NCBI GenBank assembly: GCA_017415995.1
Contig: JAFQDN010000007.1
Span: 1 to 64,000, forward strand
Length of the DNA: 64,000 nt
DNA from: Akkermansia sp.
GTDB taxonomy: Bacteria; Verrucomicrobiota; Verrucomicrobiia; Verrucomicrobiales; Akkermansiaceae
Reading direction: 5' to 3'
How positions within the stretch are numbered: position 1 is the first letter of the stretch; every line of letters begins with the position of its first letter. A program made the position numbers and the translations under genes. Positions 55,450 to 62,466 of this stretch are shown in pieces. The notes beneath the pieces were generated by a model, which was not told the origin of the DNA, did not search any database, and worked only from the letters and a program-made list of their open reading frames with translations.

Positions 55450-56232
55450 ATGCCCCGTTACCTGCAAAAATCCCTTCTCCTCGGTATAGGCGTATTGGCT
55501 GCTTTGTGTCCGCCCTCTTGCCAACAACAAAAGGTGGCTCCCGGTATTTACCCGGAACCCCGCACCGGTTTTTTCAGTCGGCGTGCACAAGTGCGTTTGG
55601 TGCAGGAAAAGGCGGATGTAGCCGTTATTTTCATCGGCGGTTTTTCCGAGCAAGTGCTGACTCATTTTCGTGCCGTGTATGAAATGACGCCACCGCTCCC
55701 CACCGGTGGTAAACAGGTGCGCGCATTCTACGCGTGGGATGGCGGGCGCGGGTGTCTGCCGTTTCACAGCACGCGCTTGCTGCGGAATGATTTGCAGGCA
55801 TTCCTGAAAATCAATCCGGAGGCCGATATCATCTTCATCGGGCACAGTTACGGGGGCTCTGCCATTATGGATGCTATTCGCAAGTTGGACTGCTCGCACG
55901 GAAAAATACTGGCCGTGACGCTGGATGCCGTAAGCTGCCGAGAACGCTCCATGCCACGCCACCGCGCCCCCGGGGTGGATTATTGGATTAACGTATACTG
56001 CCATCCGTATCGGCACCCCAAGGATTTGGCCGCCATGGTAGGCGGGCAATGGCGTGAATGTCCGCAGGCCGATGTGAATATCTGCTTCAGTGGCAAGCAG
56101 CGGGATGCCAAGGGACGGCGCTATCAGCATGCCCGCCCGGATGCCCTTTTCACGGAAACATCACCGCCTACAGGTATCTCTGCGTTGGAGTTGCTGCGCA
56201 ATGCTTGCCTGAACCATAACTTAGGCAACTGA
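55450..56232 (+). CDS. Exported alpha/beta hydrolase-fold protein (copy 2), probable lipoprotein
   Basis: The 260-residue paralogue of the preceding gene has an N-terminal export segment ending PPSCQQQ, a plausible but non-classical lipobox. The nucleophile motif is IGHSYGGS with S133 and the acid segment TLDAVSCRERS. YAWDG, DAVSCRER and YQH blocks are shared with copy 1. The different anchoring (membrane helix versus possible lipid) suggests the two copies work at different envelope sites. Substrate unknown. Confidence 0.75.
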   Translation: MPRYLQKSLLLGIGVLAALCPPSCQQQKVAPGIYPEPRTGFFSRRAQVRLVQEKADVAVIFIGGFSEQVLTHFRAVYEMTPPLPTGGKQVRAFYAWDGGRGCLPFHSTRLLRNDLQAFLKINPEADIIFIGHSYGGSAIMDAIRKLDCSHGKILAVTLDAVSCRERSMPRHRAPGVDYWINVYCHPYRHPKDLAAMVGGQWRECPQADVNICFSGKQRDAKGRRYQHARPDALFTETSPPTGISALELLRNACLNHNLGN

Positions 56233-56251
56233 GCCATATCCTTTTTTTGCC

Positions 56252-56818
56252 ATGCCCCCACATTCTCAAGAAACACCGCCTTGGCAGCGCTTGCAAAAGC
56301 AAGCTGCCGAACTGTGCCACCTACAGGCTGCTAACCACGGCTGCATTCACCCCCAAGCCGTTATCAGTGGCGTGCTGGAGCTGGGGGCGGGTTCCGTCAT
56401 CAAACCCGGTACGGTTATTGAGGGCTTTGTACGCATCGGCTCAAACTGTTCCATTGGCCCCAATGCCTACCTGCGCGGGTACGTCTCCATCGGTAACAAC
56501 TGTGTGGTCGGTAATGCCGTGGAAATCAAGAACAGCATCCTCGGTAACGCTGTCTTTGTCTCTCACCTCACCTACATTGGTGATTCTGTTCTGGAGGATG
56601 ACATCAACGTAGGCGGTGGCTGTATTTTCAGCAACTTTAGGCATGATGCCGGGGAAATTCGCATGCCTTGGCAGGGCACGTTGCACCATACCGGACTCAA
56701 TAAGCTGGGCTGTTACATCGGCTCGCACTCCCGCATTGGCTGCAAGTGCGTTATTCTGCCCGGGCGTGTTATTCCTGCCGGCACGCATACCTACCCGGGC
56801 AGTGTCATTAAAGATTGA
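56252..56818 (+). CDS. Left-handed beta-helix acyltransferase (GlmU C-terminal-like)
   Basis: The 188-residue protein is mostly hexapeptide repeats ([LIV]-G-x4 pattern, e.g. GVLELGAGSVIKPG, VRIGSNCSIGPNAYLRG, VSIGNNCVVGNAVEIKNS), the left-handed beta-helix of sugar acetyltransferases. A segment near 125-150 (GGGCIFSNFRHDAG) resembles the GlmU acetyltransferase loop with its Asn/Arg/His. It lacks the uridyltransferase domain, so it is a stand-alone acyltransferase or a GlmU-like paralogue. It follows the hydrolase pair after 19 bases. Confidence 0.85.
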   Translation: MPPHSQETPPWQRLQKQAAELCHLQAANHGCIHPQAVISGVLELGAGSVIKPGTVIEGFVRIGSNCSIGPNAYLRGYVSIGNNCVVGNAVEIKNSILGNAVFVSHLTYIGDSVLEDDINVGGGCIFSNFRHDAGEIRMPWQGTLHHTGLNKLGCYIGSHSRIGCKCVILPGRVIPAGTHTYPGSVIKD

Positions 56819-56850
56819 ATGCGGGCAAATCCTGCTGCGCTATTTTGTCC

Positions 56851-56879
56851 TTGACGCAGGGGATGCAACGCGCTATAAA
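56851..56879 (+). promoter_or_regulatory. Promoter of the IdeS-like protease gene, leaderless
   Basis: TTGACG (56851-56856), 17 nt, TATAAA (56874-56879); the ATG at 56885 is only five bases on, so the first transcribed base should be at or next to the start codon. Confidence 0.65.
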
Positions 56880-56884
56880 CGGGC

Positions 56885-57718
56885 ATGCTGAAATGGGTGT
56901 TACATGGTATAATAGGGGTGGCGTTGGTGTGGAATGCTGCTGCCGTGGCTGCTGTACAGACGCTGTGGGCTGCGGGGGTGAACTCCGAGACCGGATGGTA
57001 TGATTTTAACAAGAATCACGGGGGGGAGGAGTCCCGATTATGCTGGGCGATTACGGCCTCTAACCTGATTGCTTGGTGGCAGGATAATCAGGAAACGGCG
57101 GAGCTGCCTCCCGGCGTGCCGATGGGGGAGGCCGTTTGGCATACATACCGAGCCTCGTTTAACAATGATGGCAGTGACCCCGACCAAGGTGTGCGCTGGT
57201 GGTTTACCGGTGGCTATGAGCCTACTCGCCCCGCTACAGGGGAGAGTTGTGCCGTTATCACGAACTCGGCTGCCGGCGCGTATTACAAGCATTCGGCGGA
57301 GGATGCCTCCTTGCTCCGCAAGCTATTTTACCGGGGAAGGGGGGCAGATGTAACTGCCCGCACCTTCAGCCAAGCTGTGTATGCAGGCTTGCTTGCCGGG
57401 GATGCCTTTTGGATTGGTGTGGCTTACAACCGCCCCGATGGCAGCCGCGCTACCCATTCGCTGACTATGTGGGGGGCGGATGTGGAACTCGGGGCTGATG
57501 GCTCTCCTGCGGTGGTGGCTATTTACATGACGGATTCCGATGACGGCGCACGGGTGCTGCACAGAATCCCCCTGCAAACGGTTGACGGTATGCCGGATTT
57601 TGTGTGCCCGGGGCACCCCCTTTATGGCAAAATCGGTAAAATTACCATTACCACCTATACCGGTATGCGCTGCAATGAGAACCCCCGGGATGCTTCCCGC
57701 ACCCCGGGTAGGCAATAA
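56885..57718 (+). CDS. IdeS/Mac-like secreted cysteine protease
   Basis: The 277-residue protein has a signal peptide (cleavage near AVAAVQ, ~23). The mature part resembles IdeS, the IgG-cleaving protease of Streptococcus pyogenes (peptidase family C66). Catalytic elements align: K43 in WYDFNKNH with C53 ten residues later in RLCWAITASN (IdeS K84 and C94, same spacing), H191 in THSLTMWGAD (H262), and D217/D219 in YMTDSDD (D284/D286). IdeS cuts the hinge of host IgG; in a gut organism a mucosal immunoglobulin or another extracellular protein could be the target. Fold and catalytic set are convincing; substrate is inferred. It is a single-gene unit with its own promoter. Confidence 0.85.
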   Translation: MLKWVLHGIIGVALVWNAAAVAAVQTLWAAGVNSETGWYDFNKNHGGEESRLCWAITASNLIAWWQDNQETAELPPGVPMGEAVWHTYRASFNNDGSDPDQGVRWWFTGGYEPTRPATGESCAVITNSAAGAYYKHSAEDASLLRKLFYRGRGADVTARTFSQAVYAGLLAGDAFWIGVAYNRPDGSRATHSLTMWGADVELGADGSPAVVAIYMTDSDDGARVLHRIPLQTVDGMPDFVCPGHPLYGKIGKITITTYTGMRCNENPRDASRTPGRQ

Positions 57719-57734
57719 CCTGCCTTCGGCTCTG

Positions 57735-57911
57735 TTAATGGTGGTGTTTGTCGCAATGCTTGATGCACAGCACCGCCACGGCGGCGGTCAGGGTTGCCAT
57801 CAGCATGGTATTGACCAGCCCTAATGCCAGTTTGCAGCAGCGGTGCCGCTCGCACGCACGAGCACAGCACTGCGGTGCTTCCGTCTTTTCGTTCTGATTT
57901 GGTGTATCCAT
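57735..57911 (-). CDS. Small Cys/His-rich membrane protein
   Basis: The 58-residue frame begins MDTPNQNEKTEAPQCCARAC, continues with a membrane helix (~33-52, LGLVNTMLMATLTAAVAVLC) and ends IKHCDKHHH. Seven cysteines and a terminal His cluster suggest metal binding. It converges on the IdeS-like gene with 16 bases between stops. Codon use is like the neighbours, but no clear promoter or Shine-Dalgarno is seen, so it may be spurious. Confidence 0.45.
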   Translation of the reverse strand: MDTPNQNEKTEAPQCCARACERHRCCKLALGLVNTMLMATLTAAVAVLCIKHCDKHHH

Positions 57912-58017
57912 GCCGTTTTTGACGCTGCTGCCTCCGTTTCTGCGCAAAAACAGTTCCTTTTTTGCTGATAATTGCGGGCAAATTGGTAGGAAATATGCGT
58001 CGGGCGTGTTTTTGGGC

Positions 58018-58045
58018 TTGCACCGTGGCCGGAAAATGGTAACAT
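58018..58045 (+). promoter_or_regulatory. Promoter of the C39-like peptidase gene, leaderless
   Basis: TTGCAC (58018-58023), 16 nt, TAACAT (58040-58045). The expected +1 is exactly the A of the ATG at 58052. Confidence 0.65.
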
Positions 58046-58051
58046 TTGTTC

Positions 58052-59347
58052 ATGATTAAGCTAATCAGCAAATTTGTAGCAGTAGCCATGTGCGCCATGA
58101 CGTGCCTGGGCGGTGATGTGTCGGAGGGGATTCGTTCCGGGGACATCTGGAAGGGTTCCAAACAGGCAACGATTAATAAATATATGGTCGGCGCCCGTTA
58201 TGCTGCCGTGGATGCCAAAACCATGCGCATGGCTCCCGGTGCCCTCAGCTTCGGCAAATTGCGCACCGGCGAGGTGCTGGTGAATTGGGGGGAGGATTCG
58301 ATGGAGTCCATGCGTGTTATCGTCTACAGCAAGGGGGATGACGGTGCCGCCTCCAAGGAGAATTATCTGAAAATGGTGGATGACGCCAAAGCCGCCCTCA
58401 CGGAGTTGACCGGTGTGGAGCCCAAGAAGGTGAAGGTGGATGTGAAGGAAACCGGCGTAAAAGTGGATTGCTGGGAGTGGACTTGGGAGTCCGGCGCTGC
58501 CCGTATGGATGCCGGTTATACCGGTGAGTTCGGTAAGACCGCCAAAAAAGGACGCAAGAATCGCGGCAGTACAGCGCCGTTTGAGGCGGAGTTTATTCGT
58601 GTGGATTTCGGGGCGGATGCCGCCGCCATTGAGCACGGCGGTGCGCGTGATAAGGTGAGTCGCAAAGCCCTCAAAGGCAGTATCCGGAAAGAGGAAGACG
58701 GCACGGTGTGGCTGGATGGTGTGACCATGGTGGACCAAGGCCAAAAAGGCTACTGTGTGCCTGCTACCTTGGCTCGTGTGTTTGCTTTCTACGGCATGGA
58801 TGGGGTGGATCAGCATGCTCTGGCTGCTCTTTGTGATTCCTCTGCTGATGGCGGTACCAGTACGCTGGCTATGGAAACCGCCATGGCTGCCATTTGTAAA
58901 AAATTCCCCGTTAAACTCATTACCGTAGAAAATTACCAGCAGAGCATGACCGCCTTGGTGGAGCCTTATAATAAGATTGCCAAGAAAAGCGGTAAGCAGC
59001 AGCTCGATATGTACCAAACTCCGCCTATGGATGTGGCTGACCCTGAGTTGCTCTTGCAGGCTCGCGCCGGTAAAAAATCGCAGGTGAAAAAATGGCTCGG
59101 CGTCATCAAAAAACACATTGACAGCGGCTCTCCCGTGGTGTGGGGTGTCACCCTCGGTATTTACCGGGAGGAGGTGCCCATCCCTCAGACTCGTGGCGGG
59201 CATATGCGCCTTATCATCGGTTACAATATGAAGGAGCAGAAAATTATTTACTCTGATTCATGGGGAATGGGGCATGAGAAAAAGACCATCCCTGCTGCAG
59301 AGGCTGCCGCCATGACTACCGGTCGCTACGTTATTAAACTCAAGTAA
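58052..59347 (+). CDS. Exported C39-like (papain-fold) cysteine peptidase
   Basis: The 431-residue protein has an export signal (~1-20). A ~190-residue N-terminal domain is followed by a papain-like domain with the expected catalytic arrangement: Q229 six residues before C235 (QGQKGYC, as Gln19/Cys25 in papain), H384 in GGHMRLIIGYN and D402 in YSDSWG. The pattern fits C39-like/BtrH-type peptidases, so it is probably a secreted or periplasmic protease. Substrate unknown. It follows the IdeS-like gene, making two cysteine-protease genes within 2.5 kb. The TTG six bases upstream is in frame, but the promoter supports ATG 58052. Confidence 0.8.
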   Translation: MIKLISKFVAVAMCAMTCLGGDVSEGIRSGDIWKGSKQATINKYMVGARYAAVDAKTMRMAPGALSFGKLRTGEVLVNWGEDSMESMRVIVYSKGDDGAASKENYLKMVDDAKAALTELTGVEPKKVKVDVKETGVKVDCWEWTWESGAARMDAGYTGEFGKTAKKGRKNRGSTAPFEAEFIRVDFGADAAAIEHGGARDKVSRKALKGSIRKEEDGTVWLDGVTMVDQGQKGYCVPATLARVFAFYGMDGVDQHALAALCDSSADGGTSTLAMETAMAAICKKFPVKLITVENYQQSMTALVEPYNKIAKKSGKQQLDMYQTPPMDVADPELLLQARAGKKSQVKKWLGVIKKHIDSGSPVVWGVTLGIYREEVPIPQTRGGHMRLIIGYNMKEQKIIYSDSWGMGHEKKTIPAAEAAAMTTGRYVIKLK

Positions 59348-59372
59348 CACTCTCCGTTTTCGGTGAAAAATA

Positions 59373-59403
59373 GCCCGGGCTGCATAAATGGTGCACCCCG
59401 GGC
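59373..59403. terminator. Bidirectional terminator after the C39-like gene
   Basis: GCCCGGG (59373-59379) pairs with CCCGGGC (59397-59403) and an inner TGCA/TGCA stem extends it across one mismatch. GTTTTAG follows on the plus strand and TATTTTT on the minus strand. Confidence 0.85.
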
Positions 59404-59426
59404 GTTTTAGTGTGTGTAAAGCTGAA

Positions 59427-59906
59427 TCAGTCTTGTGCCACAAGTTCGCGCAGTTGAGCCATGCTGAGCCCCTTCATGCGCCAGCGCATCAGTTTGCTGA
59501 GCAGGTGCAGATAAAGATCCGGTTGCTCTTCCGGTACTGCCAGCAGTATCACGGTATCTGCCACTTCCTTTGCCCAGGCCAATCCCTGCTCTCTCCGCGC
59601 TATATATACGGCTGCGCTTTGCAGCCCCTCTACTCGTGCATGTGGTATGGCCAATCCTCGCCCCACGTAGGTGGGCTCCACATTCTCGCGCTCCAGTGCG
59701 GATATCTCCAAATCATGCGCTTGCTTGGGGTACTGTATGTCTGCCAGTTCATGCGCCATCAGGGAGATGATGTCGCGCCTGTCGGAACACGGCGGAAGCT
59801 CTTCGCCGCGTTCGTGTATTTCTATCTTGATGCTATTGAGTGACATGCCGGTGCGCGGTGCAGGGTAGCGCACTTGCTTTTTACACGCAAGCGGTTCTTG
59901 TGTCAT
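59427..59906 (-). CDS. PTS EIIA-like protein (fructose/nitrogen family)
   Basis: The 159-residue protein has the EIIA-Fru/Ntr fold with the phosphorylatable H89 in GLAIPHARVEG. The family core is complete from about residue 40. No HPr, EI or permease gene is nearby, so it could be regulatory (PtsN-like) rather than a sugar transporter. Met21 (59846) is a possible alternative start, since the first 20 residues are atypical. Its terminator is shared with the C39-like gene. Confidence 0.82.
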   Translation of the reverse strand: MTQEPLACKKQVRYPAPRTGMSLNSIKIEIHERGEELPPCSDRRDIISLMAHELADIQYPKQAHDLEISALERENVEPTYVGRGLAIPHARVEGLQSAAVYIARREQGLAWAKEVADTVILLAVPEEQPDLYLHLLSKLMRWRMKGLSMAQLRELVAQD

Positions 59907-60020
59907 AATGTGTGTTTTTTTACATGAACATTATCACTTTAATCATTCGTGCCTCAGTAGTCGGAAGTTGATGGATTCCTAAAAAAATCCGGTTGGATTT
60001 CAAATGAACAAATTGTAGTA

Positions 60021-60049
60021 TTGCACTGAGGGAGGAAATGCGCTAGAAT
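60021..60049 (+). promoter_or_regulatory. PBP2 promoter, near-leaderless
   Basis: TTGCAC (60021-60026), 17 nt, TAGAAT (60044-60049); expected +1 about three bases before the ATG at 60059. Confidence 0.75.
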
Positions 60050-60058
60050 AGGGGTACG

Positions 60059-62314
60059 ATGCGCAGCGTAACACATATCATGGCCATCATGGGGCTGGCT
60101 TTGTCCGGCTTGGCGATTTCGGGCTCCTATGCTCAGCAGAGCTCTCCGGCAGGGGGAGGTACCGGAGGTTTTGCCGATGATGAATACGCTGAAGAGGTGG
60201 TGGAAACCGTGCAGCTGGGAGGAGAAGGCAGCGGGACCTCCGAGATGGAAGGAGTACAGCGAGCGGATGATTACAGCGTGACGCCGGTGCCTGTAGTAAC
60301 GGATCCGGCAGTGGTGTTGCCGGGGGATGGCGTGGAGTCCGGGGGGGCGGTGCCCGGGGGAGCCATTAACCTGACGCCGCCGGATAATGACCCGTCCCGC
60401 ATAGCCTACCCGACCACGCGTAAGAATGCCCGCACCATGTCGCTGACGGTGCCTGCGCCGCGCGGGCTCATTACGGATCGCAACGGTGAAGTGATGGCTA
60501 CATCGGTGGTGGCGTACCAGCCCGCCATTAACTTCGGGCAGCTGCAGGATAGCTCCGATGCCGCCATCGTGGCGCTGGGGCGTAAGGTGATGGAGGCGTA
60601 TGCCAAGTTGGGGCTCACCATAACGGAAAAAACGGACGAGGAGCTGATATCGCACTACCGGCACCGCCGATGGTTGCCCTTGCCTGTGGGAGCCGTATTG
60701 CGGGAAAACGAGGTGAAGCCCATACTCGGGAGTTTGAAGGCAGTGGAGCATGGGTACCTCATGCACCGTTACATTCGCTATTATCCCGCCCATACCACAG
60801 CCGGCCACATTATAGGCTATACCGGCACGCAAGCAAAGTTGCCGACGGGACCCATTAACCACCATGACCCCATTTTTGAGCGACAGGAGGGGCGCTCCGG
60901 GTTGGAGCAGGTGTTCAACCGCCAGTTGACCGGGCGCCCGGGAGTGTGGCGCCTCATGTTTGATGAAGGGGGTAACAAGATTTTGGATGAGTTGCAGCTC
61001 AAACCCCGACCGGGTGGCACGGTGGTAACGACTCTTAATCTCAAGTGGCAGCAAGCTGCGGAGGAATCTTTGCGCCGTAATACGGAGCGCGTGGATAGCC
61101 GAGGACGCAAAATCCCCGGGCGTGGTGCATTCGTGATGATAGATGTCCAGACCGGCGAGGTGGTGGTTATGGCCTCTGCGCCGAATTATGATCCCAACAT
61201 GTTCATACCGGCCATATCACAGGAGGCGTATGATGAGTTGCGTAATGATTCCAGCAATCCTTTGGTATCACGCGCATATGCCGGTGTGTACCCGCCTGCT
61301 TCCACCTTCAAAACTATTACCATCGCAGCGGCCTTACACTTCAATATCATTAACGAGCATACGTACATCAATTGCCCGTACAGCATCCGCATCGGCGGGC
61401 ATACGTTCAAAAACCACAGCCACTTTGAGGGTAACATCAACTGTATTACGGCCTTGGCTAAGTCCAATAACCCTTTCATGTACCAAGTAGCTGCCACGCG
61501 TGAGCCCCGCATCGGCGCAGAGCGTTTGTGTGAGATTGCGCGCCTCTTCGGCTACGGTACGCGTACCGGTTTGCCCATTGCAGATAAGGCCGGTAATGTG
61601 CCGGATGAGTCATGGATGTACCGCAATTACTCCCGCAGCTTTATGCAGGGCGACGCCGCCAATATGTCCATCGGGCAGGGGCCTCTGCTGGCTACTCCGC
61701 TACAGGTGGCCCATGCCATGGCCGGTATTGCCAACGGGCGTTATTTGCCTAAGCTGCACCTGGTGCGCCAAATGTTGGATATGGATGGTAATGTGGTATA
61801 CCAGTGCGCCCCCGCAGCGGAAAACAGCCTCACCGAGCTTTCCGACTCGCTTTCCGTGGTGCGCAGGGGTATGCGGGCCGTTGTGTACAATGGCTCCGGC
61901 CACCGCGCCAAAATCAGCTATGCTGCCAATGCCGGTAAAACCGGTACTGCCCAGTGGGGTAAGCCTTCCGATGATTGCCGCTTGGCTTGGTTTGCCGGCT
62001 TTATACCTGCGGATAATCCCCGGTATGCCTACGCTGCTCTTTATGAGGGTGAGCCTCACCAGGTGATTTCCGGTGGCCGTATGGCTGCGGCTATTGTTAA
62101 GAGCTTCTTTGAGTGTGAGGCTGTGAAGAATGACCTCAAGAAGGAGTTTGAAGCGGCAGCGCGTCGCCCGCTCAATGCAGATGATGCCAAACCCTCCACC
62201 GAAGATGATGCAGCAGCTGCTGCTCGCCGTGCAGCCGAGGATGAGCGCCGCCGCCGTGAAGCAGAACGCCGCCGCCGCCCCGATAATTGGGATGATGGCC
62301 GTGGCCGCCGCTGA
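60059..62314 (+). CDS. mrdA: Penicillin-binding protein 2 (transpeptidase)
   Basis: This class B PBP cross-links peptidoglycan, usually for cell elongation. The 751-residue protein shows the transpeptidase motifs S415-TF-K418 (PPASTFKT), S469-N-N and K627-T-G. A pedestal domain (~130-330) with RGLITDRNGEVMA and GRSGLEQVFNRQL precedes it. The N-terminus is atypical: a hydrophobic segment ends SYAQQ like a cleavable signal, followed by a ~90-residue acidic Gly/Val-rich linker. The last ~30 residues are very Arg-rich. It may be tethered or released rather than a standard single-pass PBP2. It stands alone, without rodA. Confidence 0.92.
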   Translation: MRSVTHIMAIMGLALSGLAISGSYAQQSSPAGGGTGGFADDEYAEEVVETVQLGGEGSGTSEMEGVQRADDYSVTPVPVVTDPAVVLPGDGVESGGAVPGGAINLTPPDNDPSRIAYPTTRKNARTMSLTVPAPRGLITDRNGEVMATSVVAYQPAINFGQLQDSSDAAIVALGRKVMEAYAKLGLTITEKTDEELISHYRHRRWLPLPVGAVLRENEVKPILGSLKAVEHGYLMHRYIRYYPAHTTAGHIIGYTGTQAKLPTGPINHHDPIFERQEGRSGLEQVFNRQLTGRPGVWRLMFDEGGNKILDELQLKPRPGGTVVTTLNLKWQQAAEESLRRNTERVDSRGRKIPGRGAFVMIDVQTGEVVVMASAPNYDPNMFIPAISQEAYDELRNDSSNPLVSRAYAGVYPPASTFKTITIAAALHFNIINEHTYINCPYSIRIGGHTFKNHSHFEGNINCITALAKSNNPFMYQVAATREPRIGAERLCEIARLFGYGTRTGLPIADKAGNVPDESWMYRNYSRSFMQGDAANMSIGQGPLLATPLQVAHAMAGIANGRYLPKLHLVRQMLDMDGNVVYQCAPAAENSLTELSDSLSVVRRGMRAVVYNGSGHRAKISYAANAGKTGTAQWGKPSDDCRLAWFAGFIPADNPRYAYAALYEGEPHQVISGGRMAAAIVKSFFECEAVKNDLKKEFEAAARRPLNADDAKPSTEDDAAAAARRAAEDERRRREAERRRRPDNWDDGRGRR

Positions 62315-62466
62315 TTTTCATCTCATTTTATCGCTGAGTTTTCGGCTTTTGATGCAAAATTTTGCCCTCAATCAGGTGCGGAATCCCGTAGGATAGCATT
62401 TTTTTGTAAATAAGGCTTGCATTTTGGGTGGATATATGGCATATATCTGCAAGTTTACACTGTACC

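Noticed and set aside
62354..62365. GCAAAATTTTGC palindrome after the PBP2 gene as a terminator
   Set aside because: It has no loop or GC-rich stem, so it cannot form a useful hairpin.
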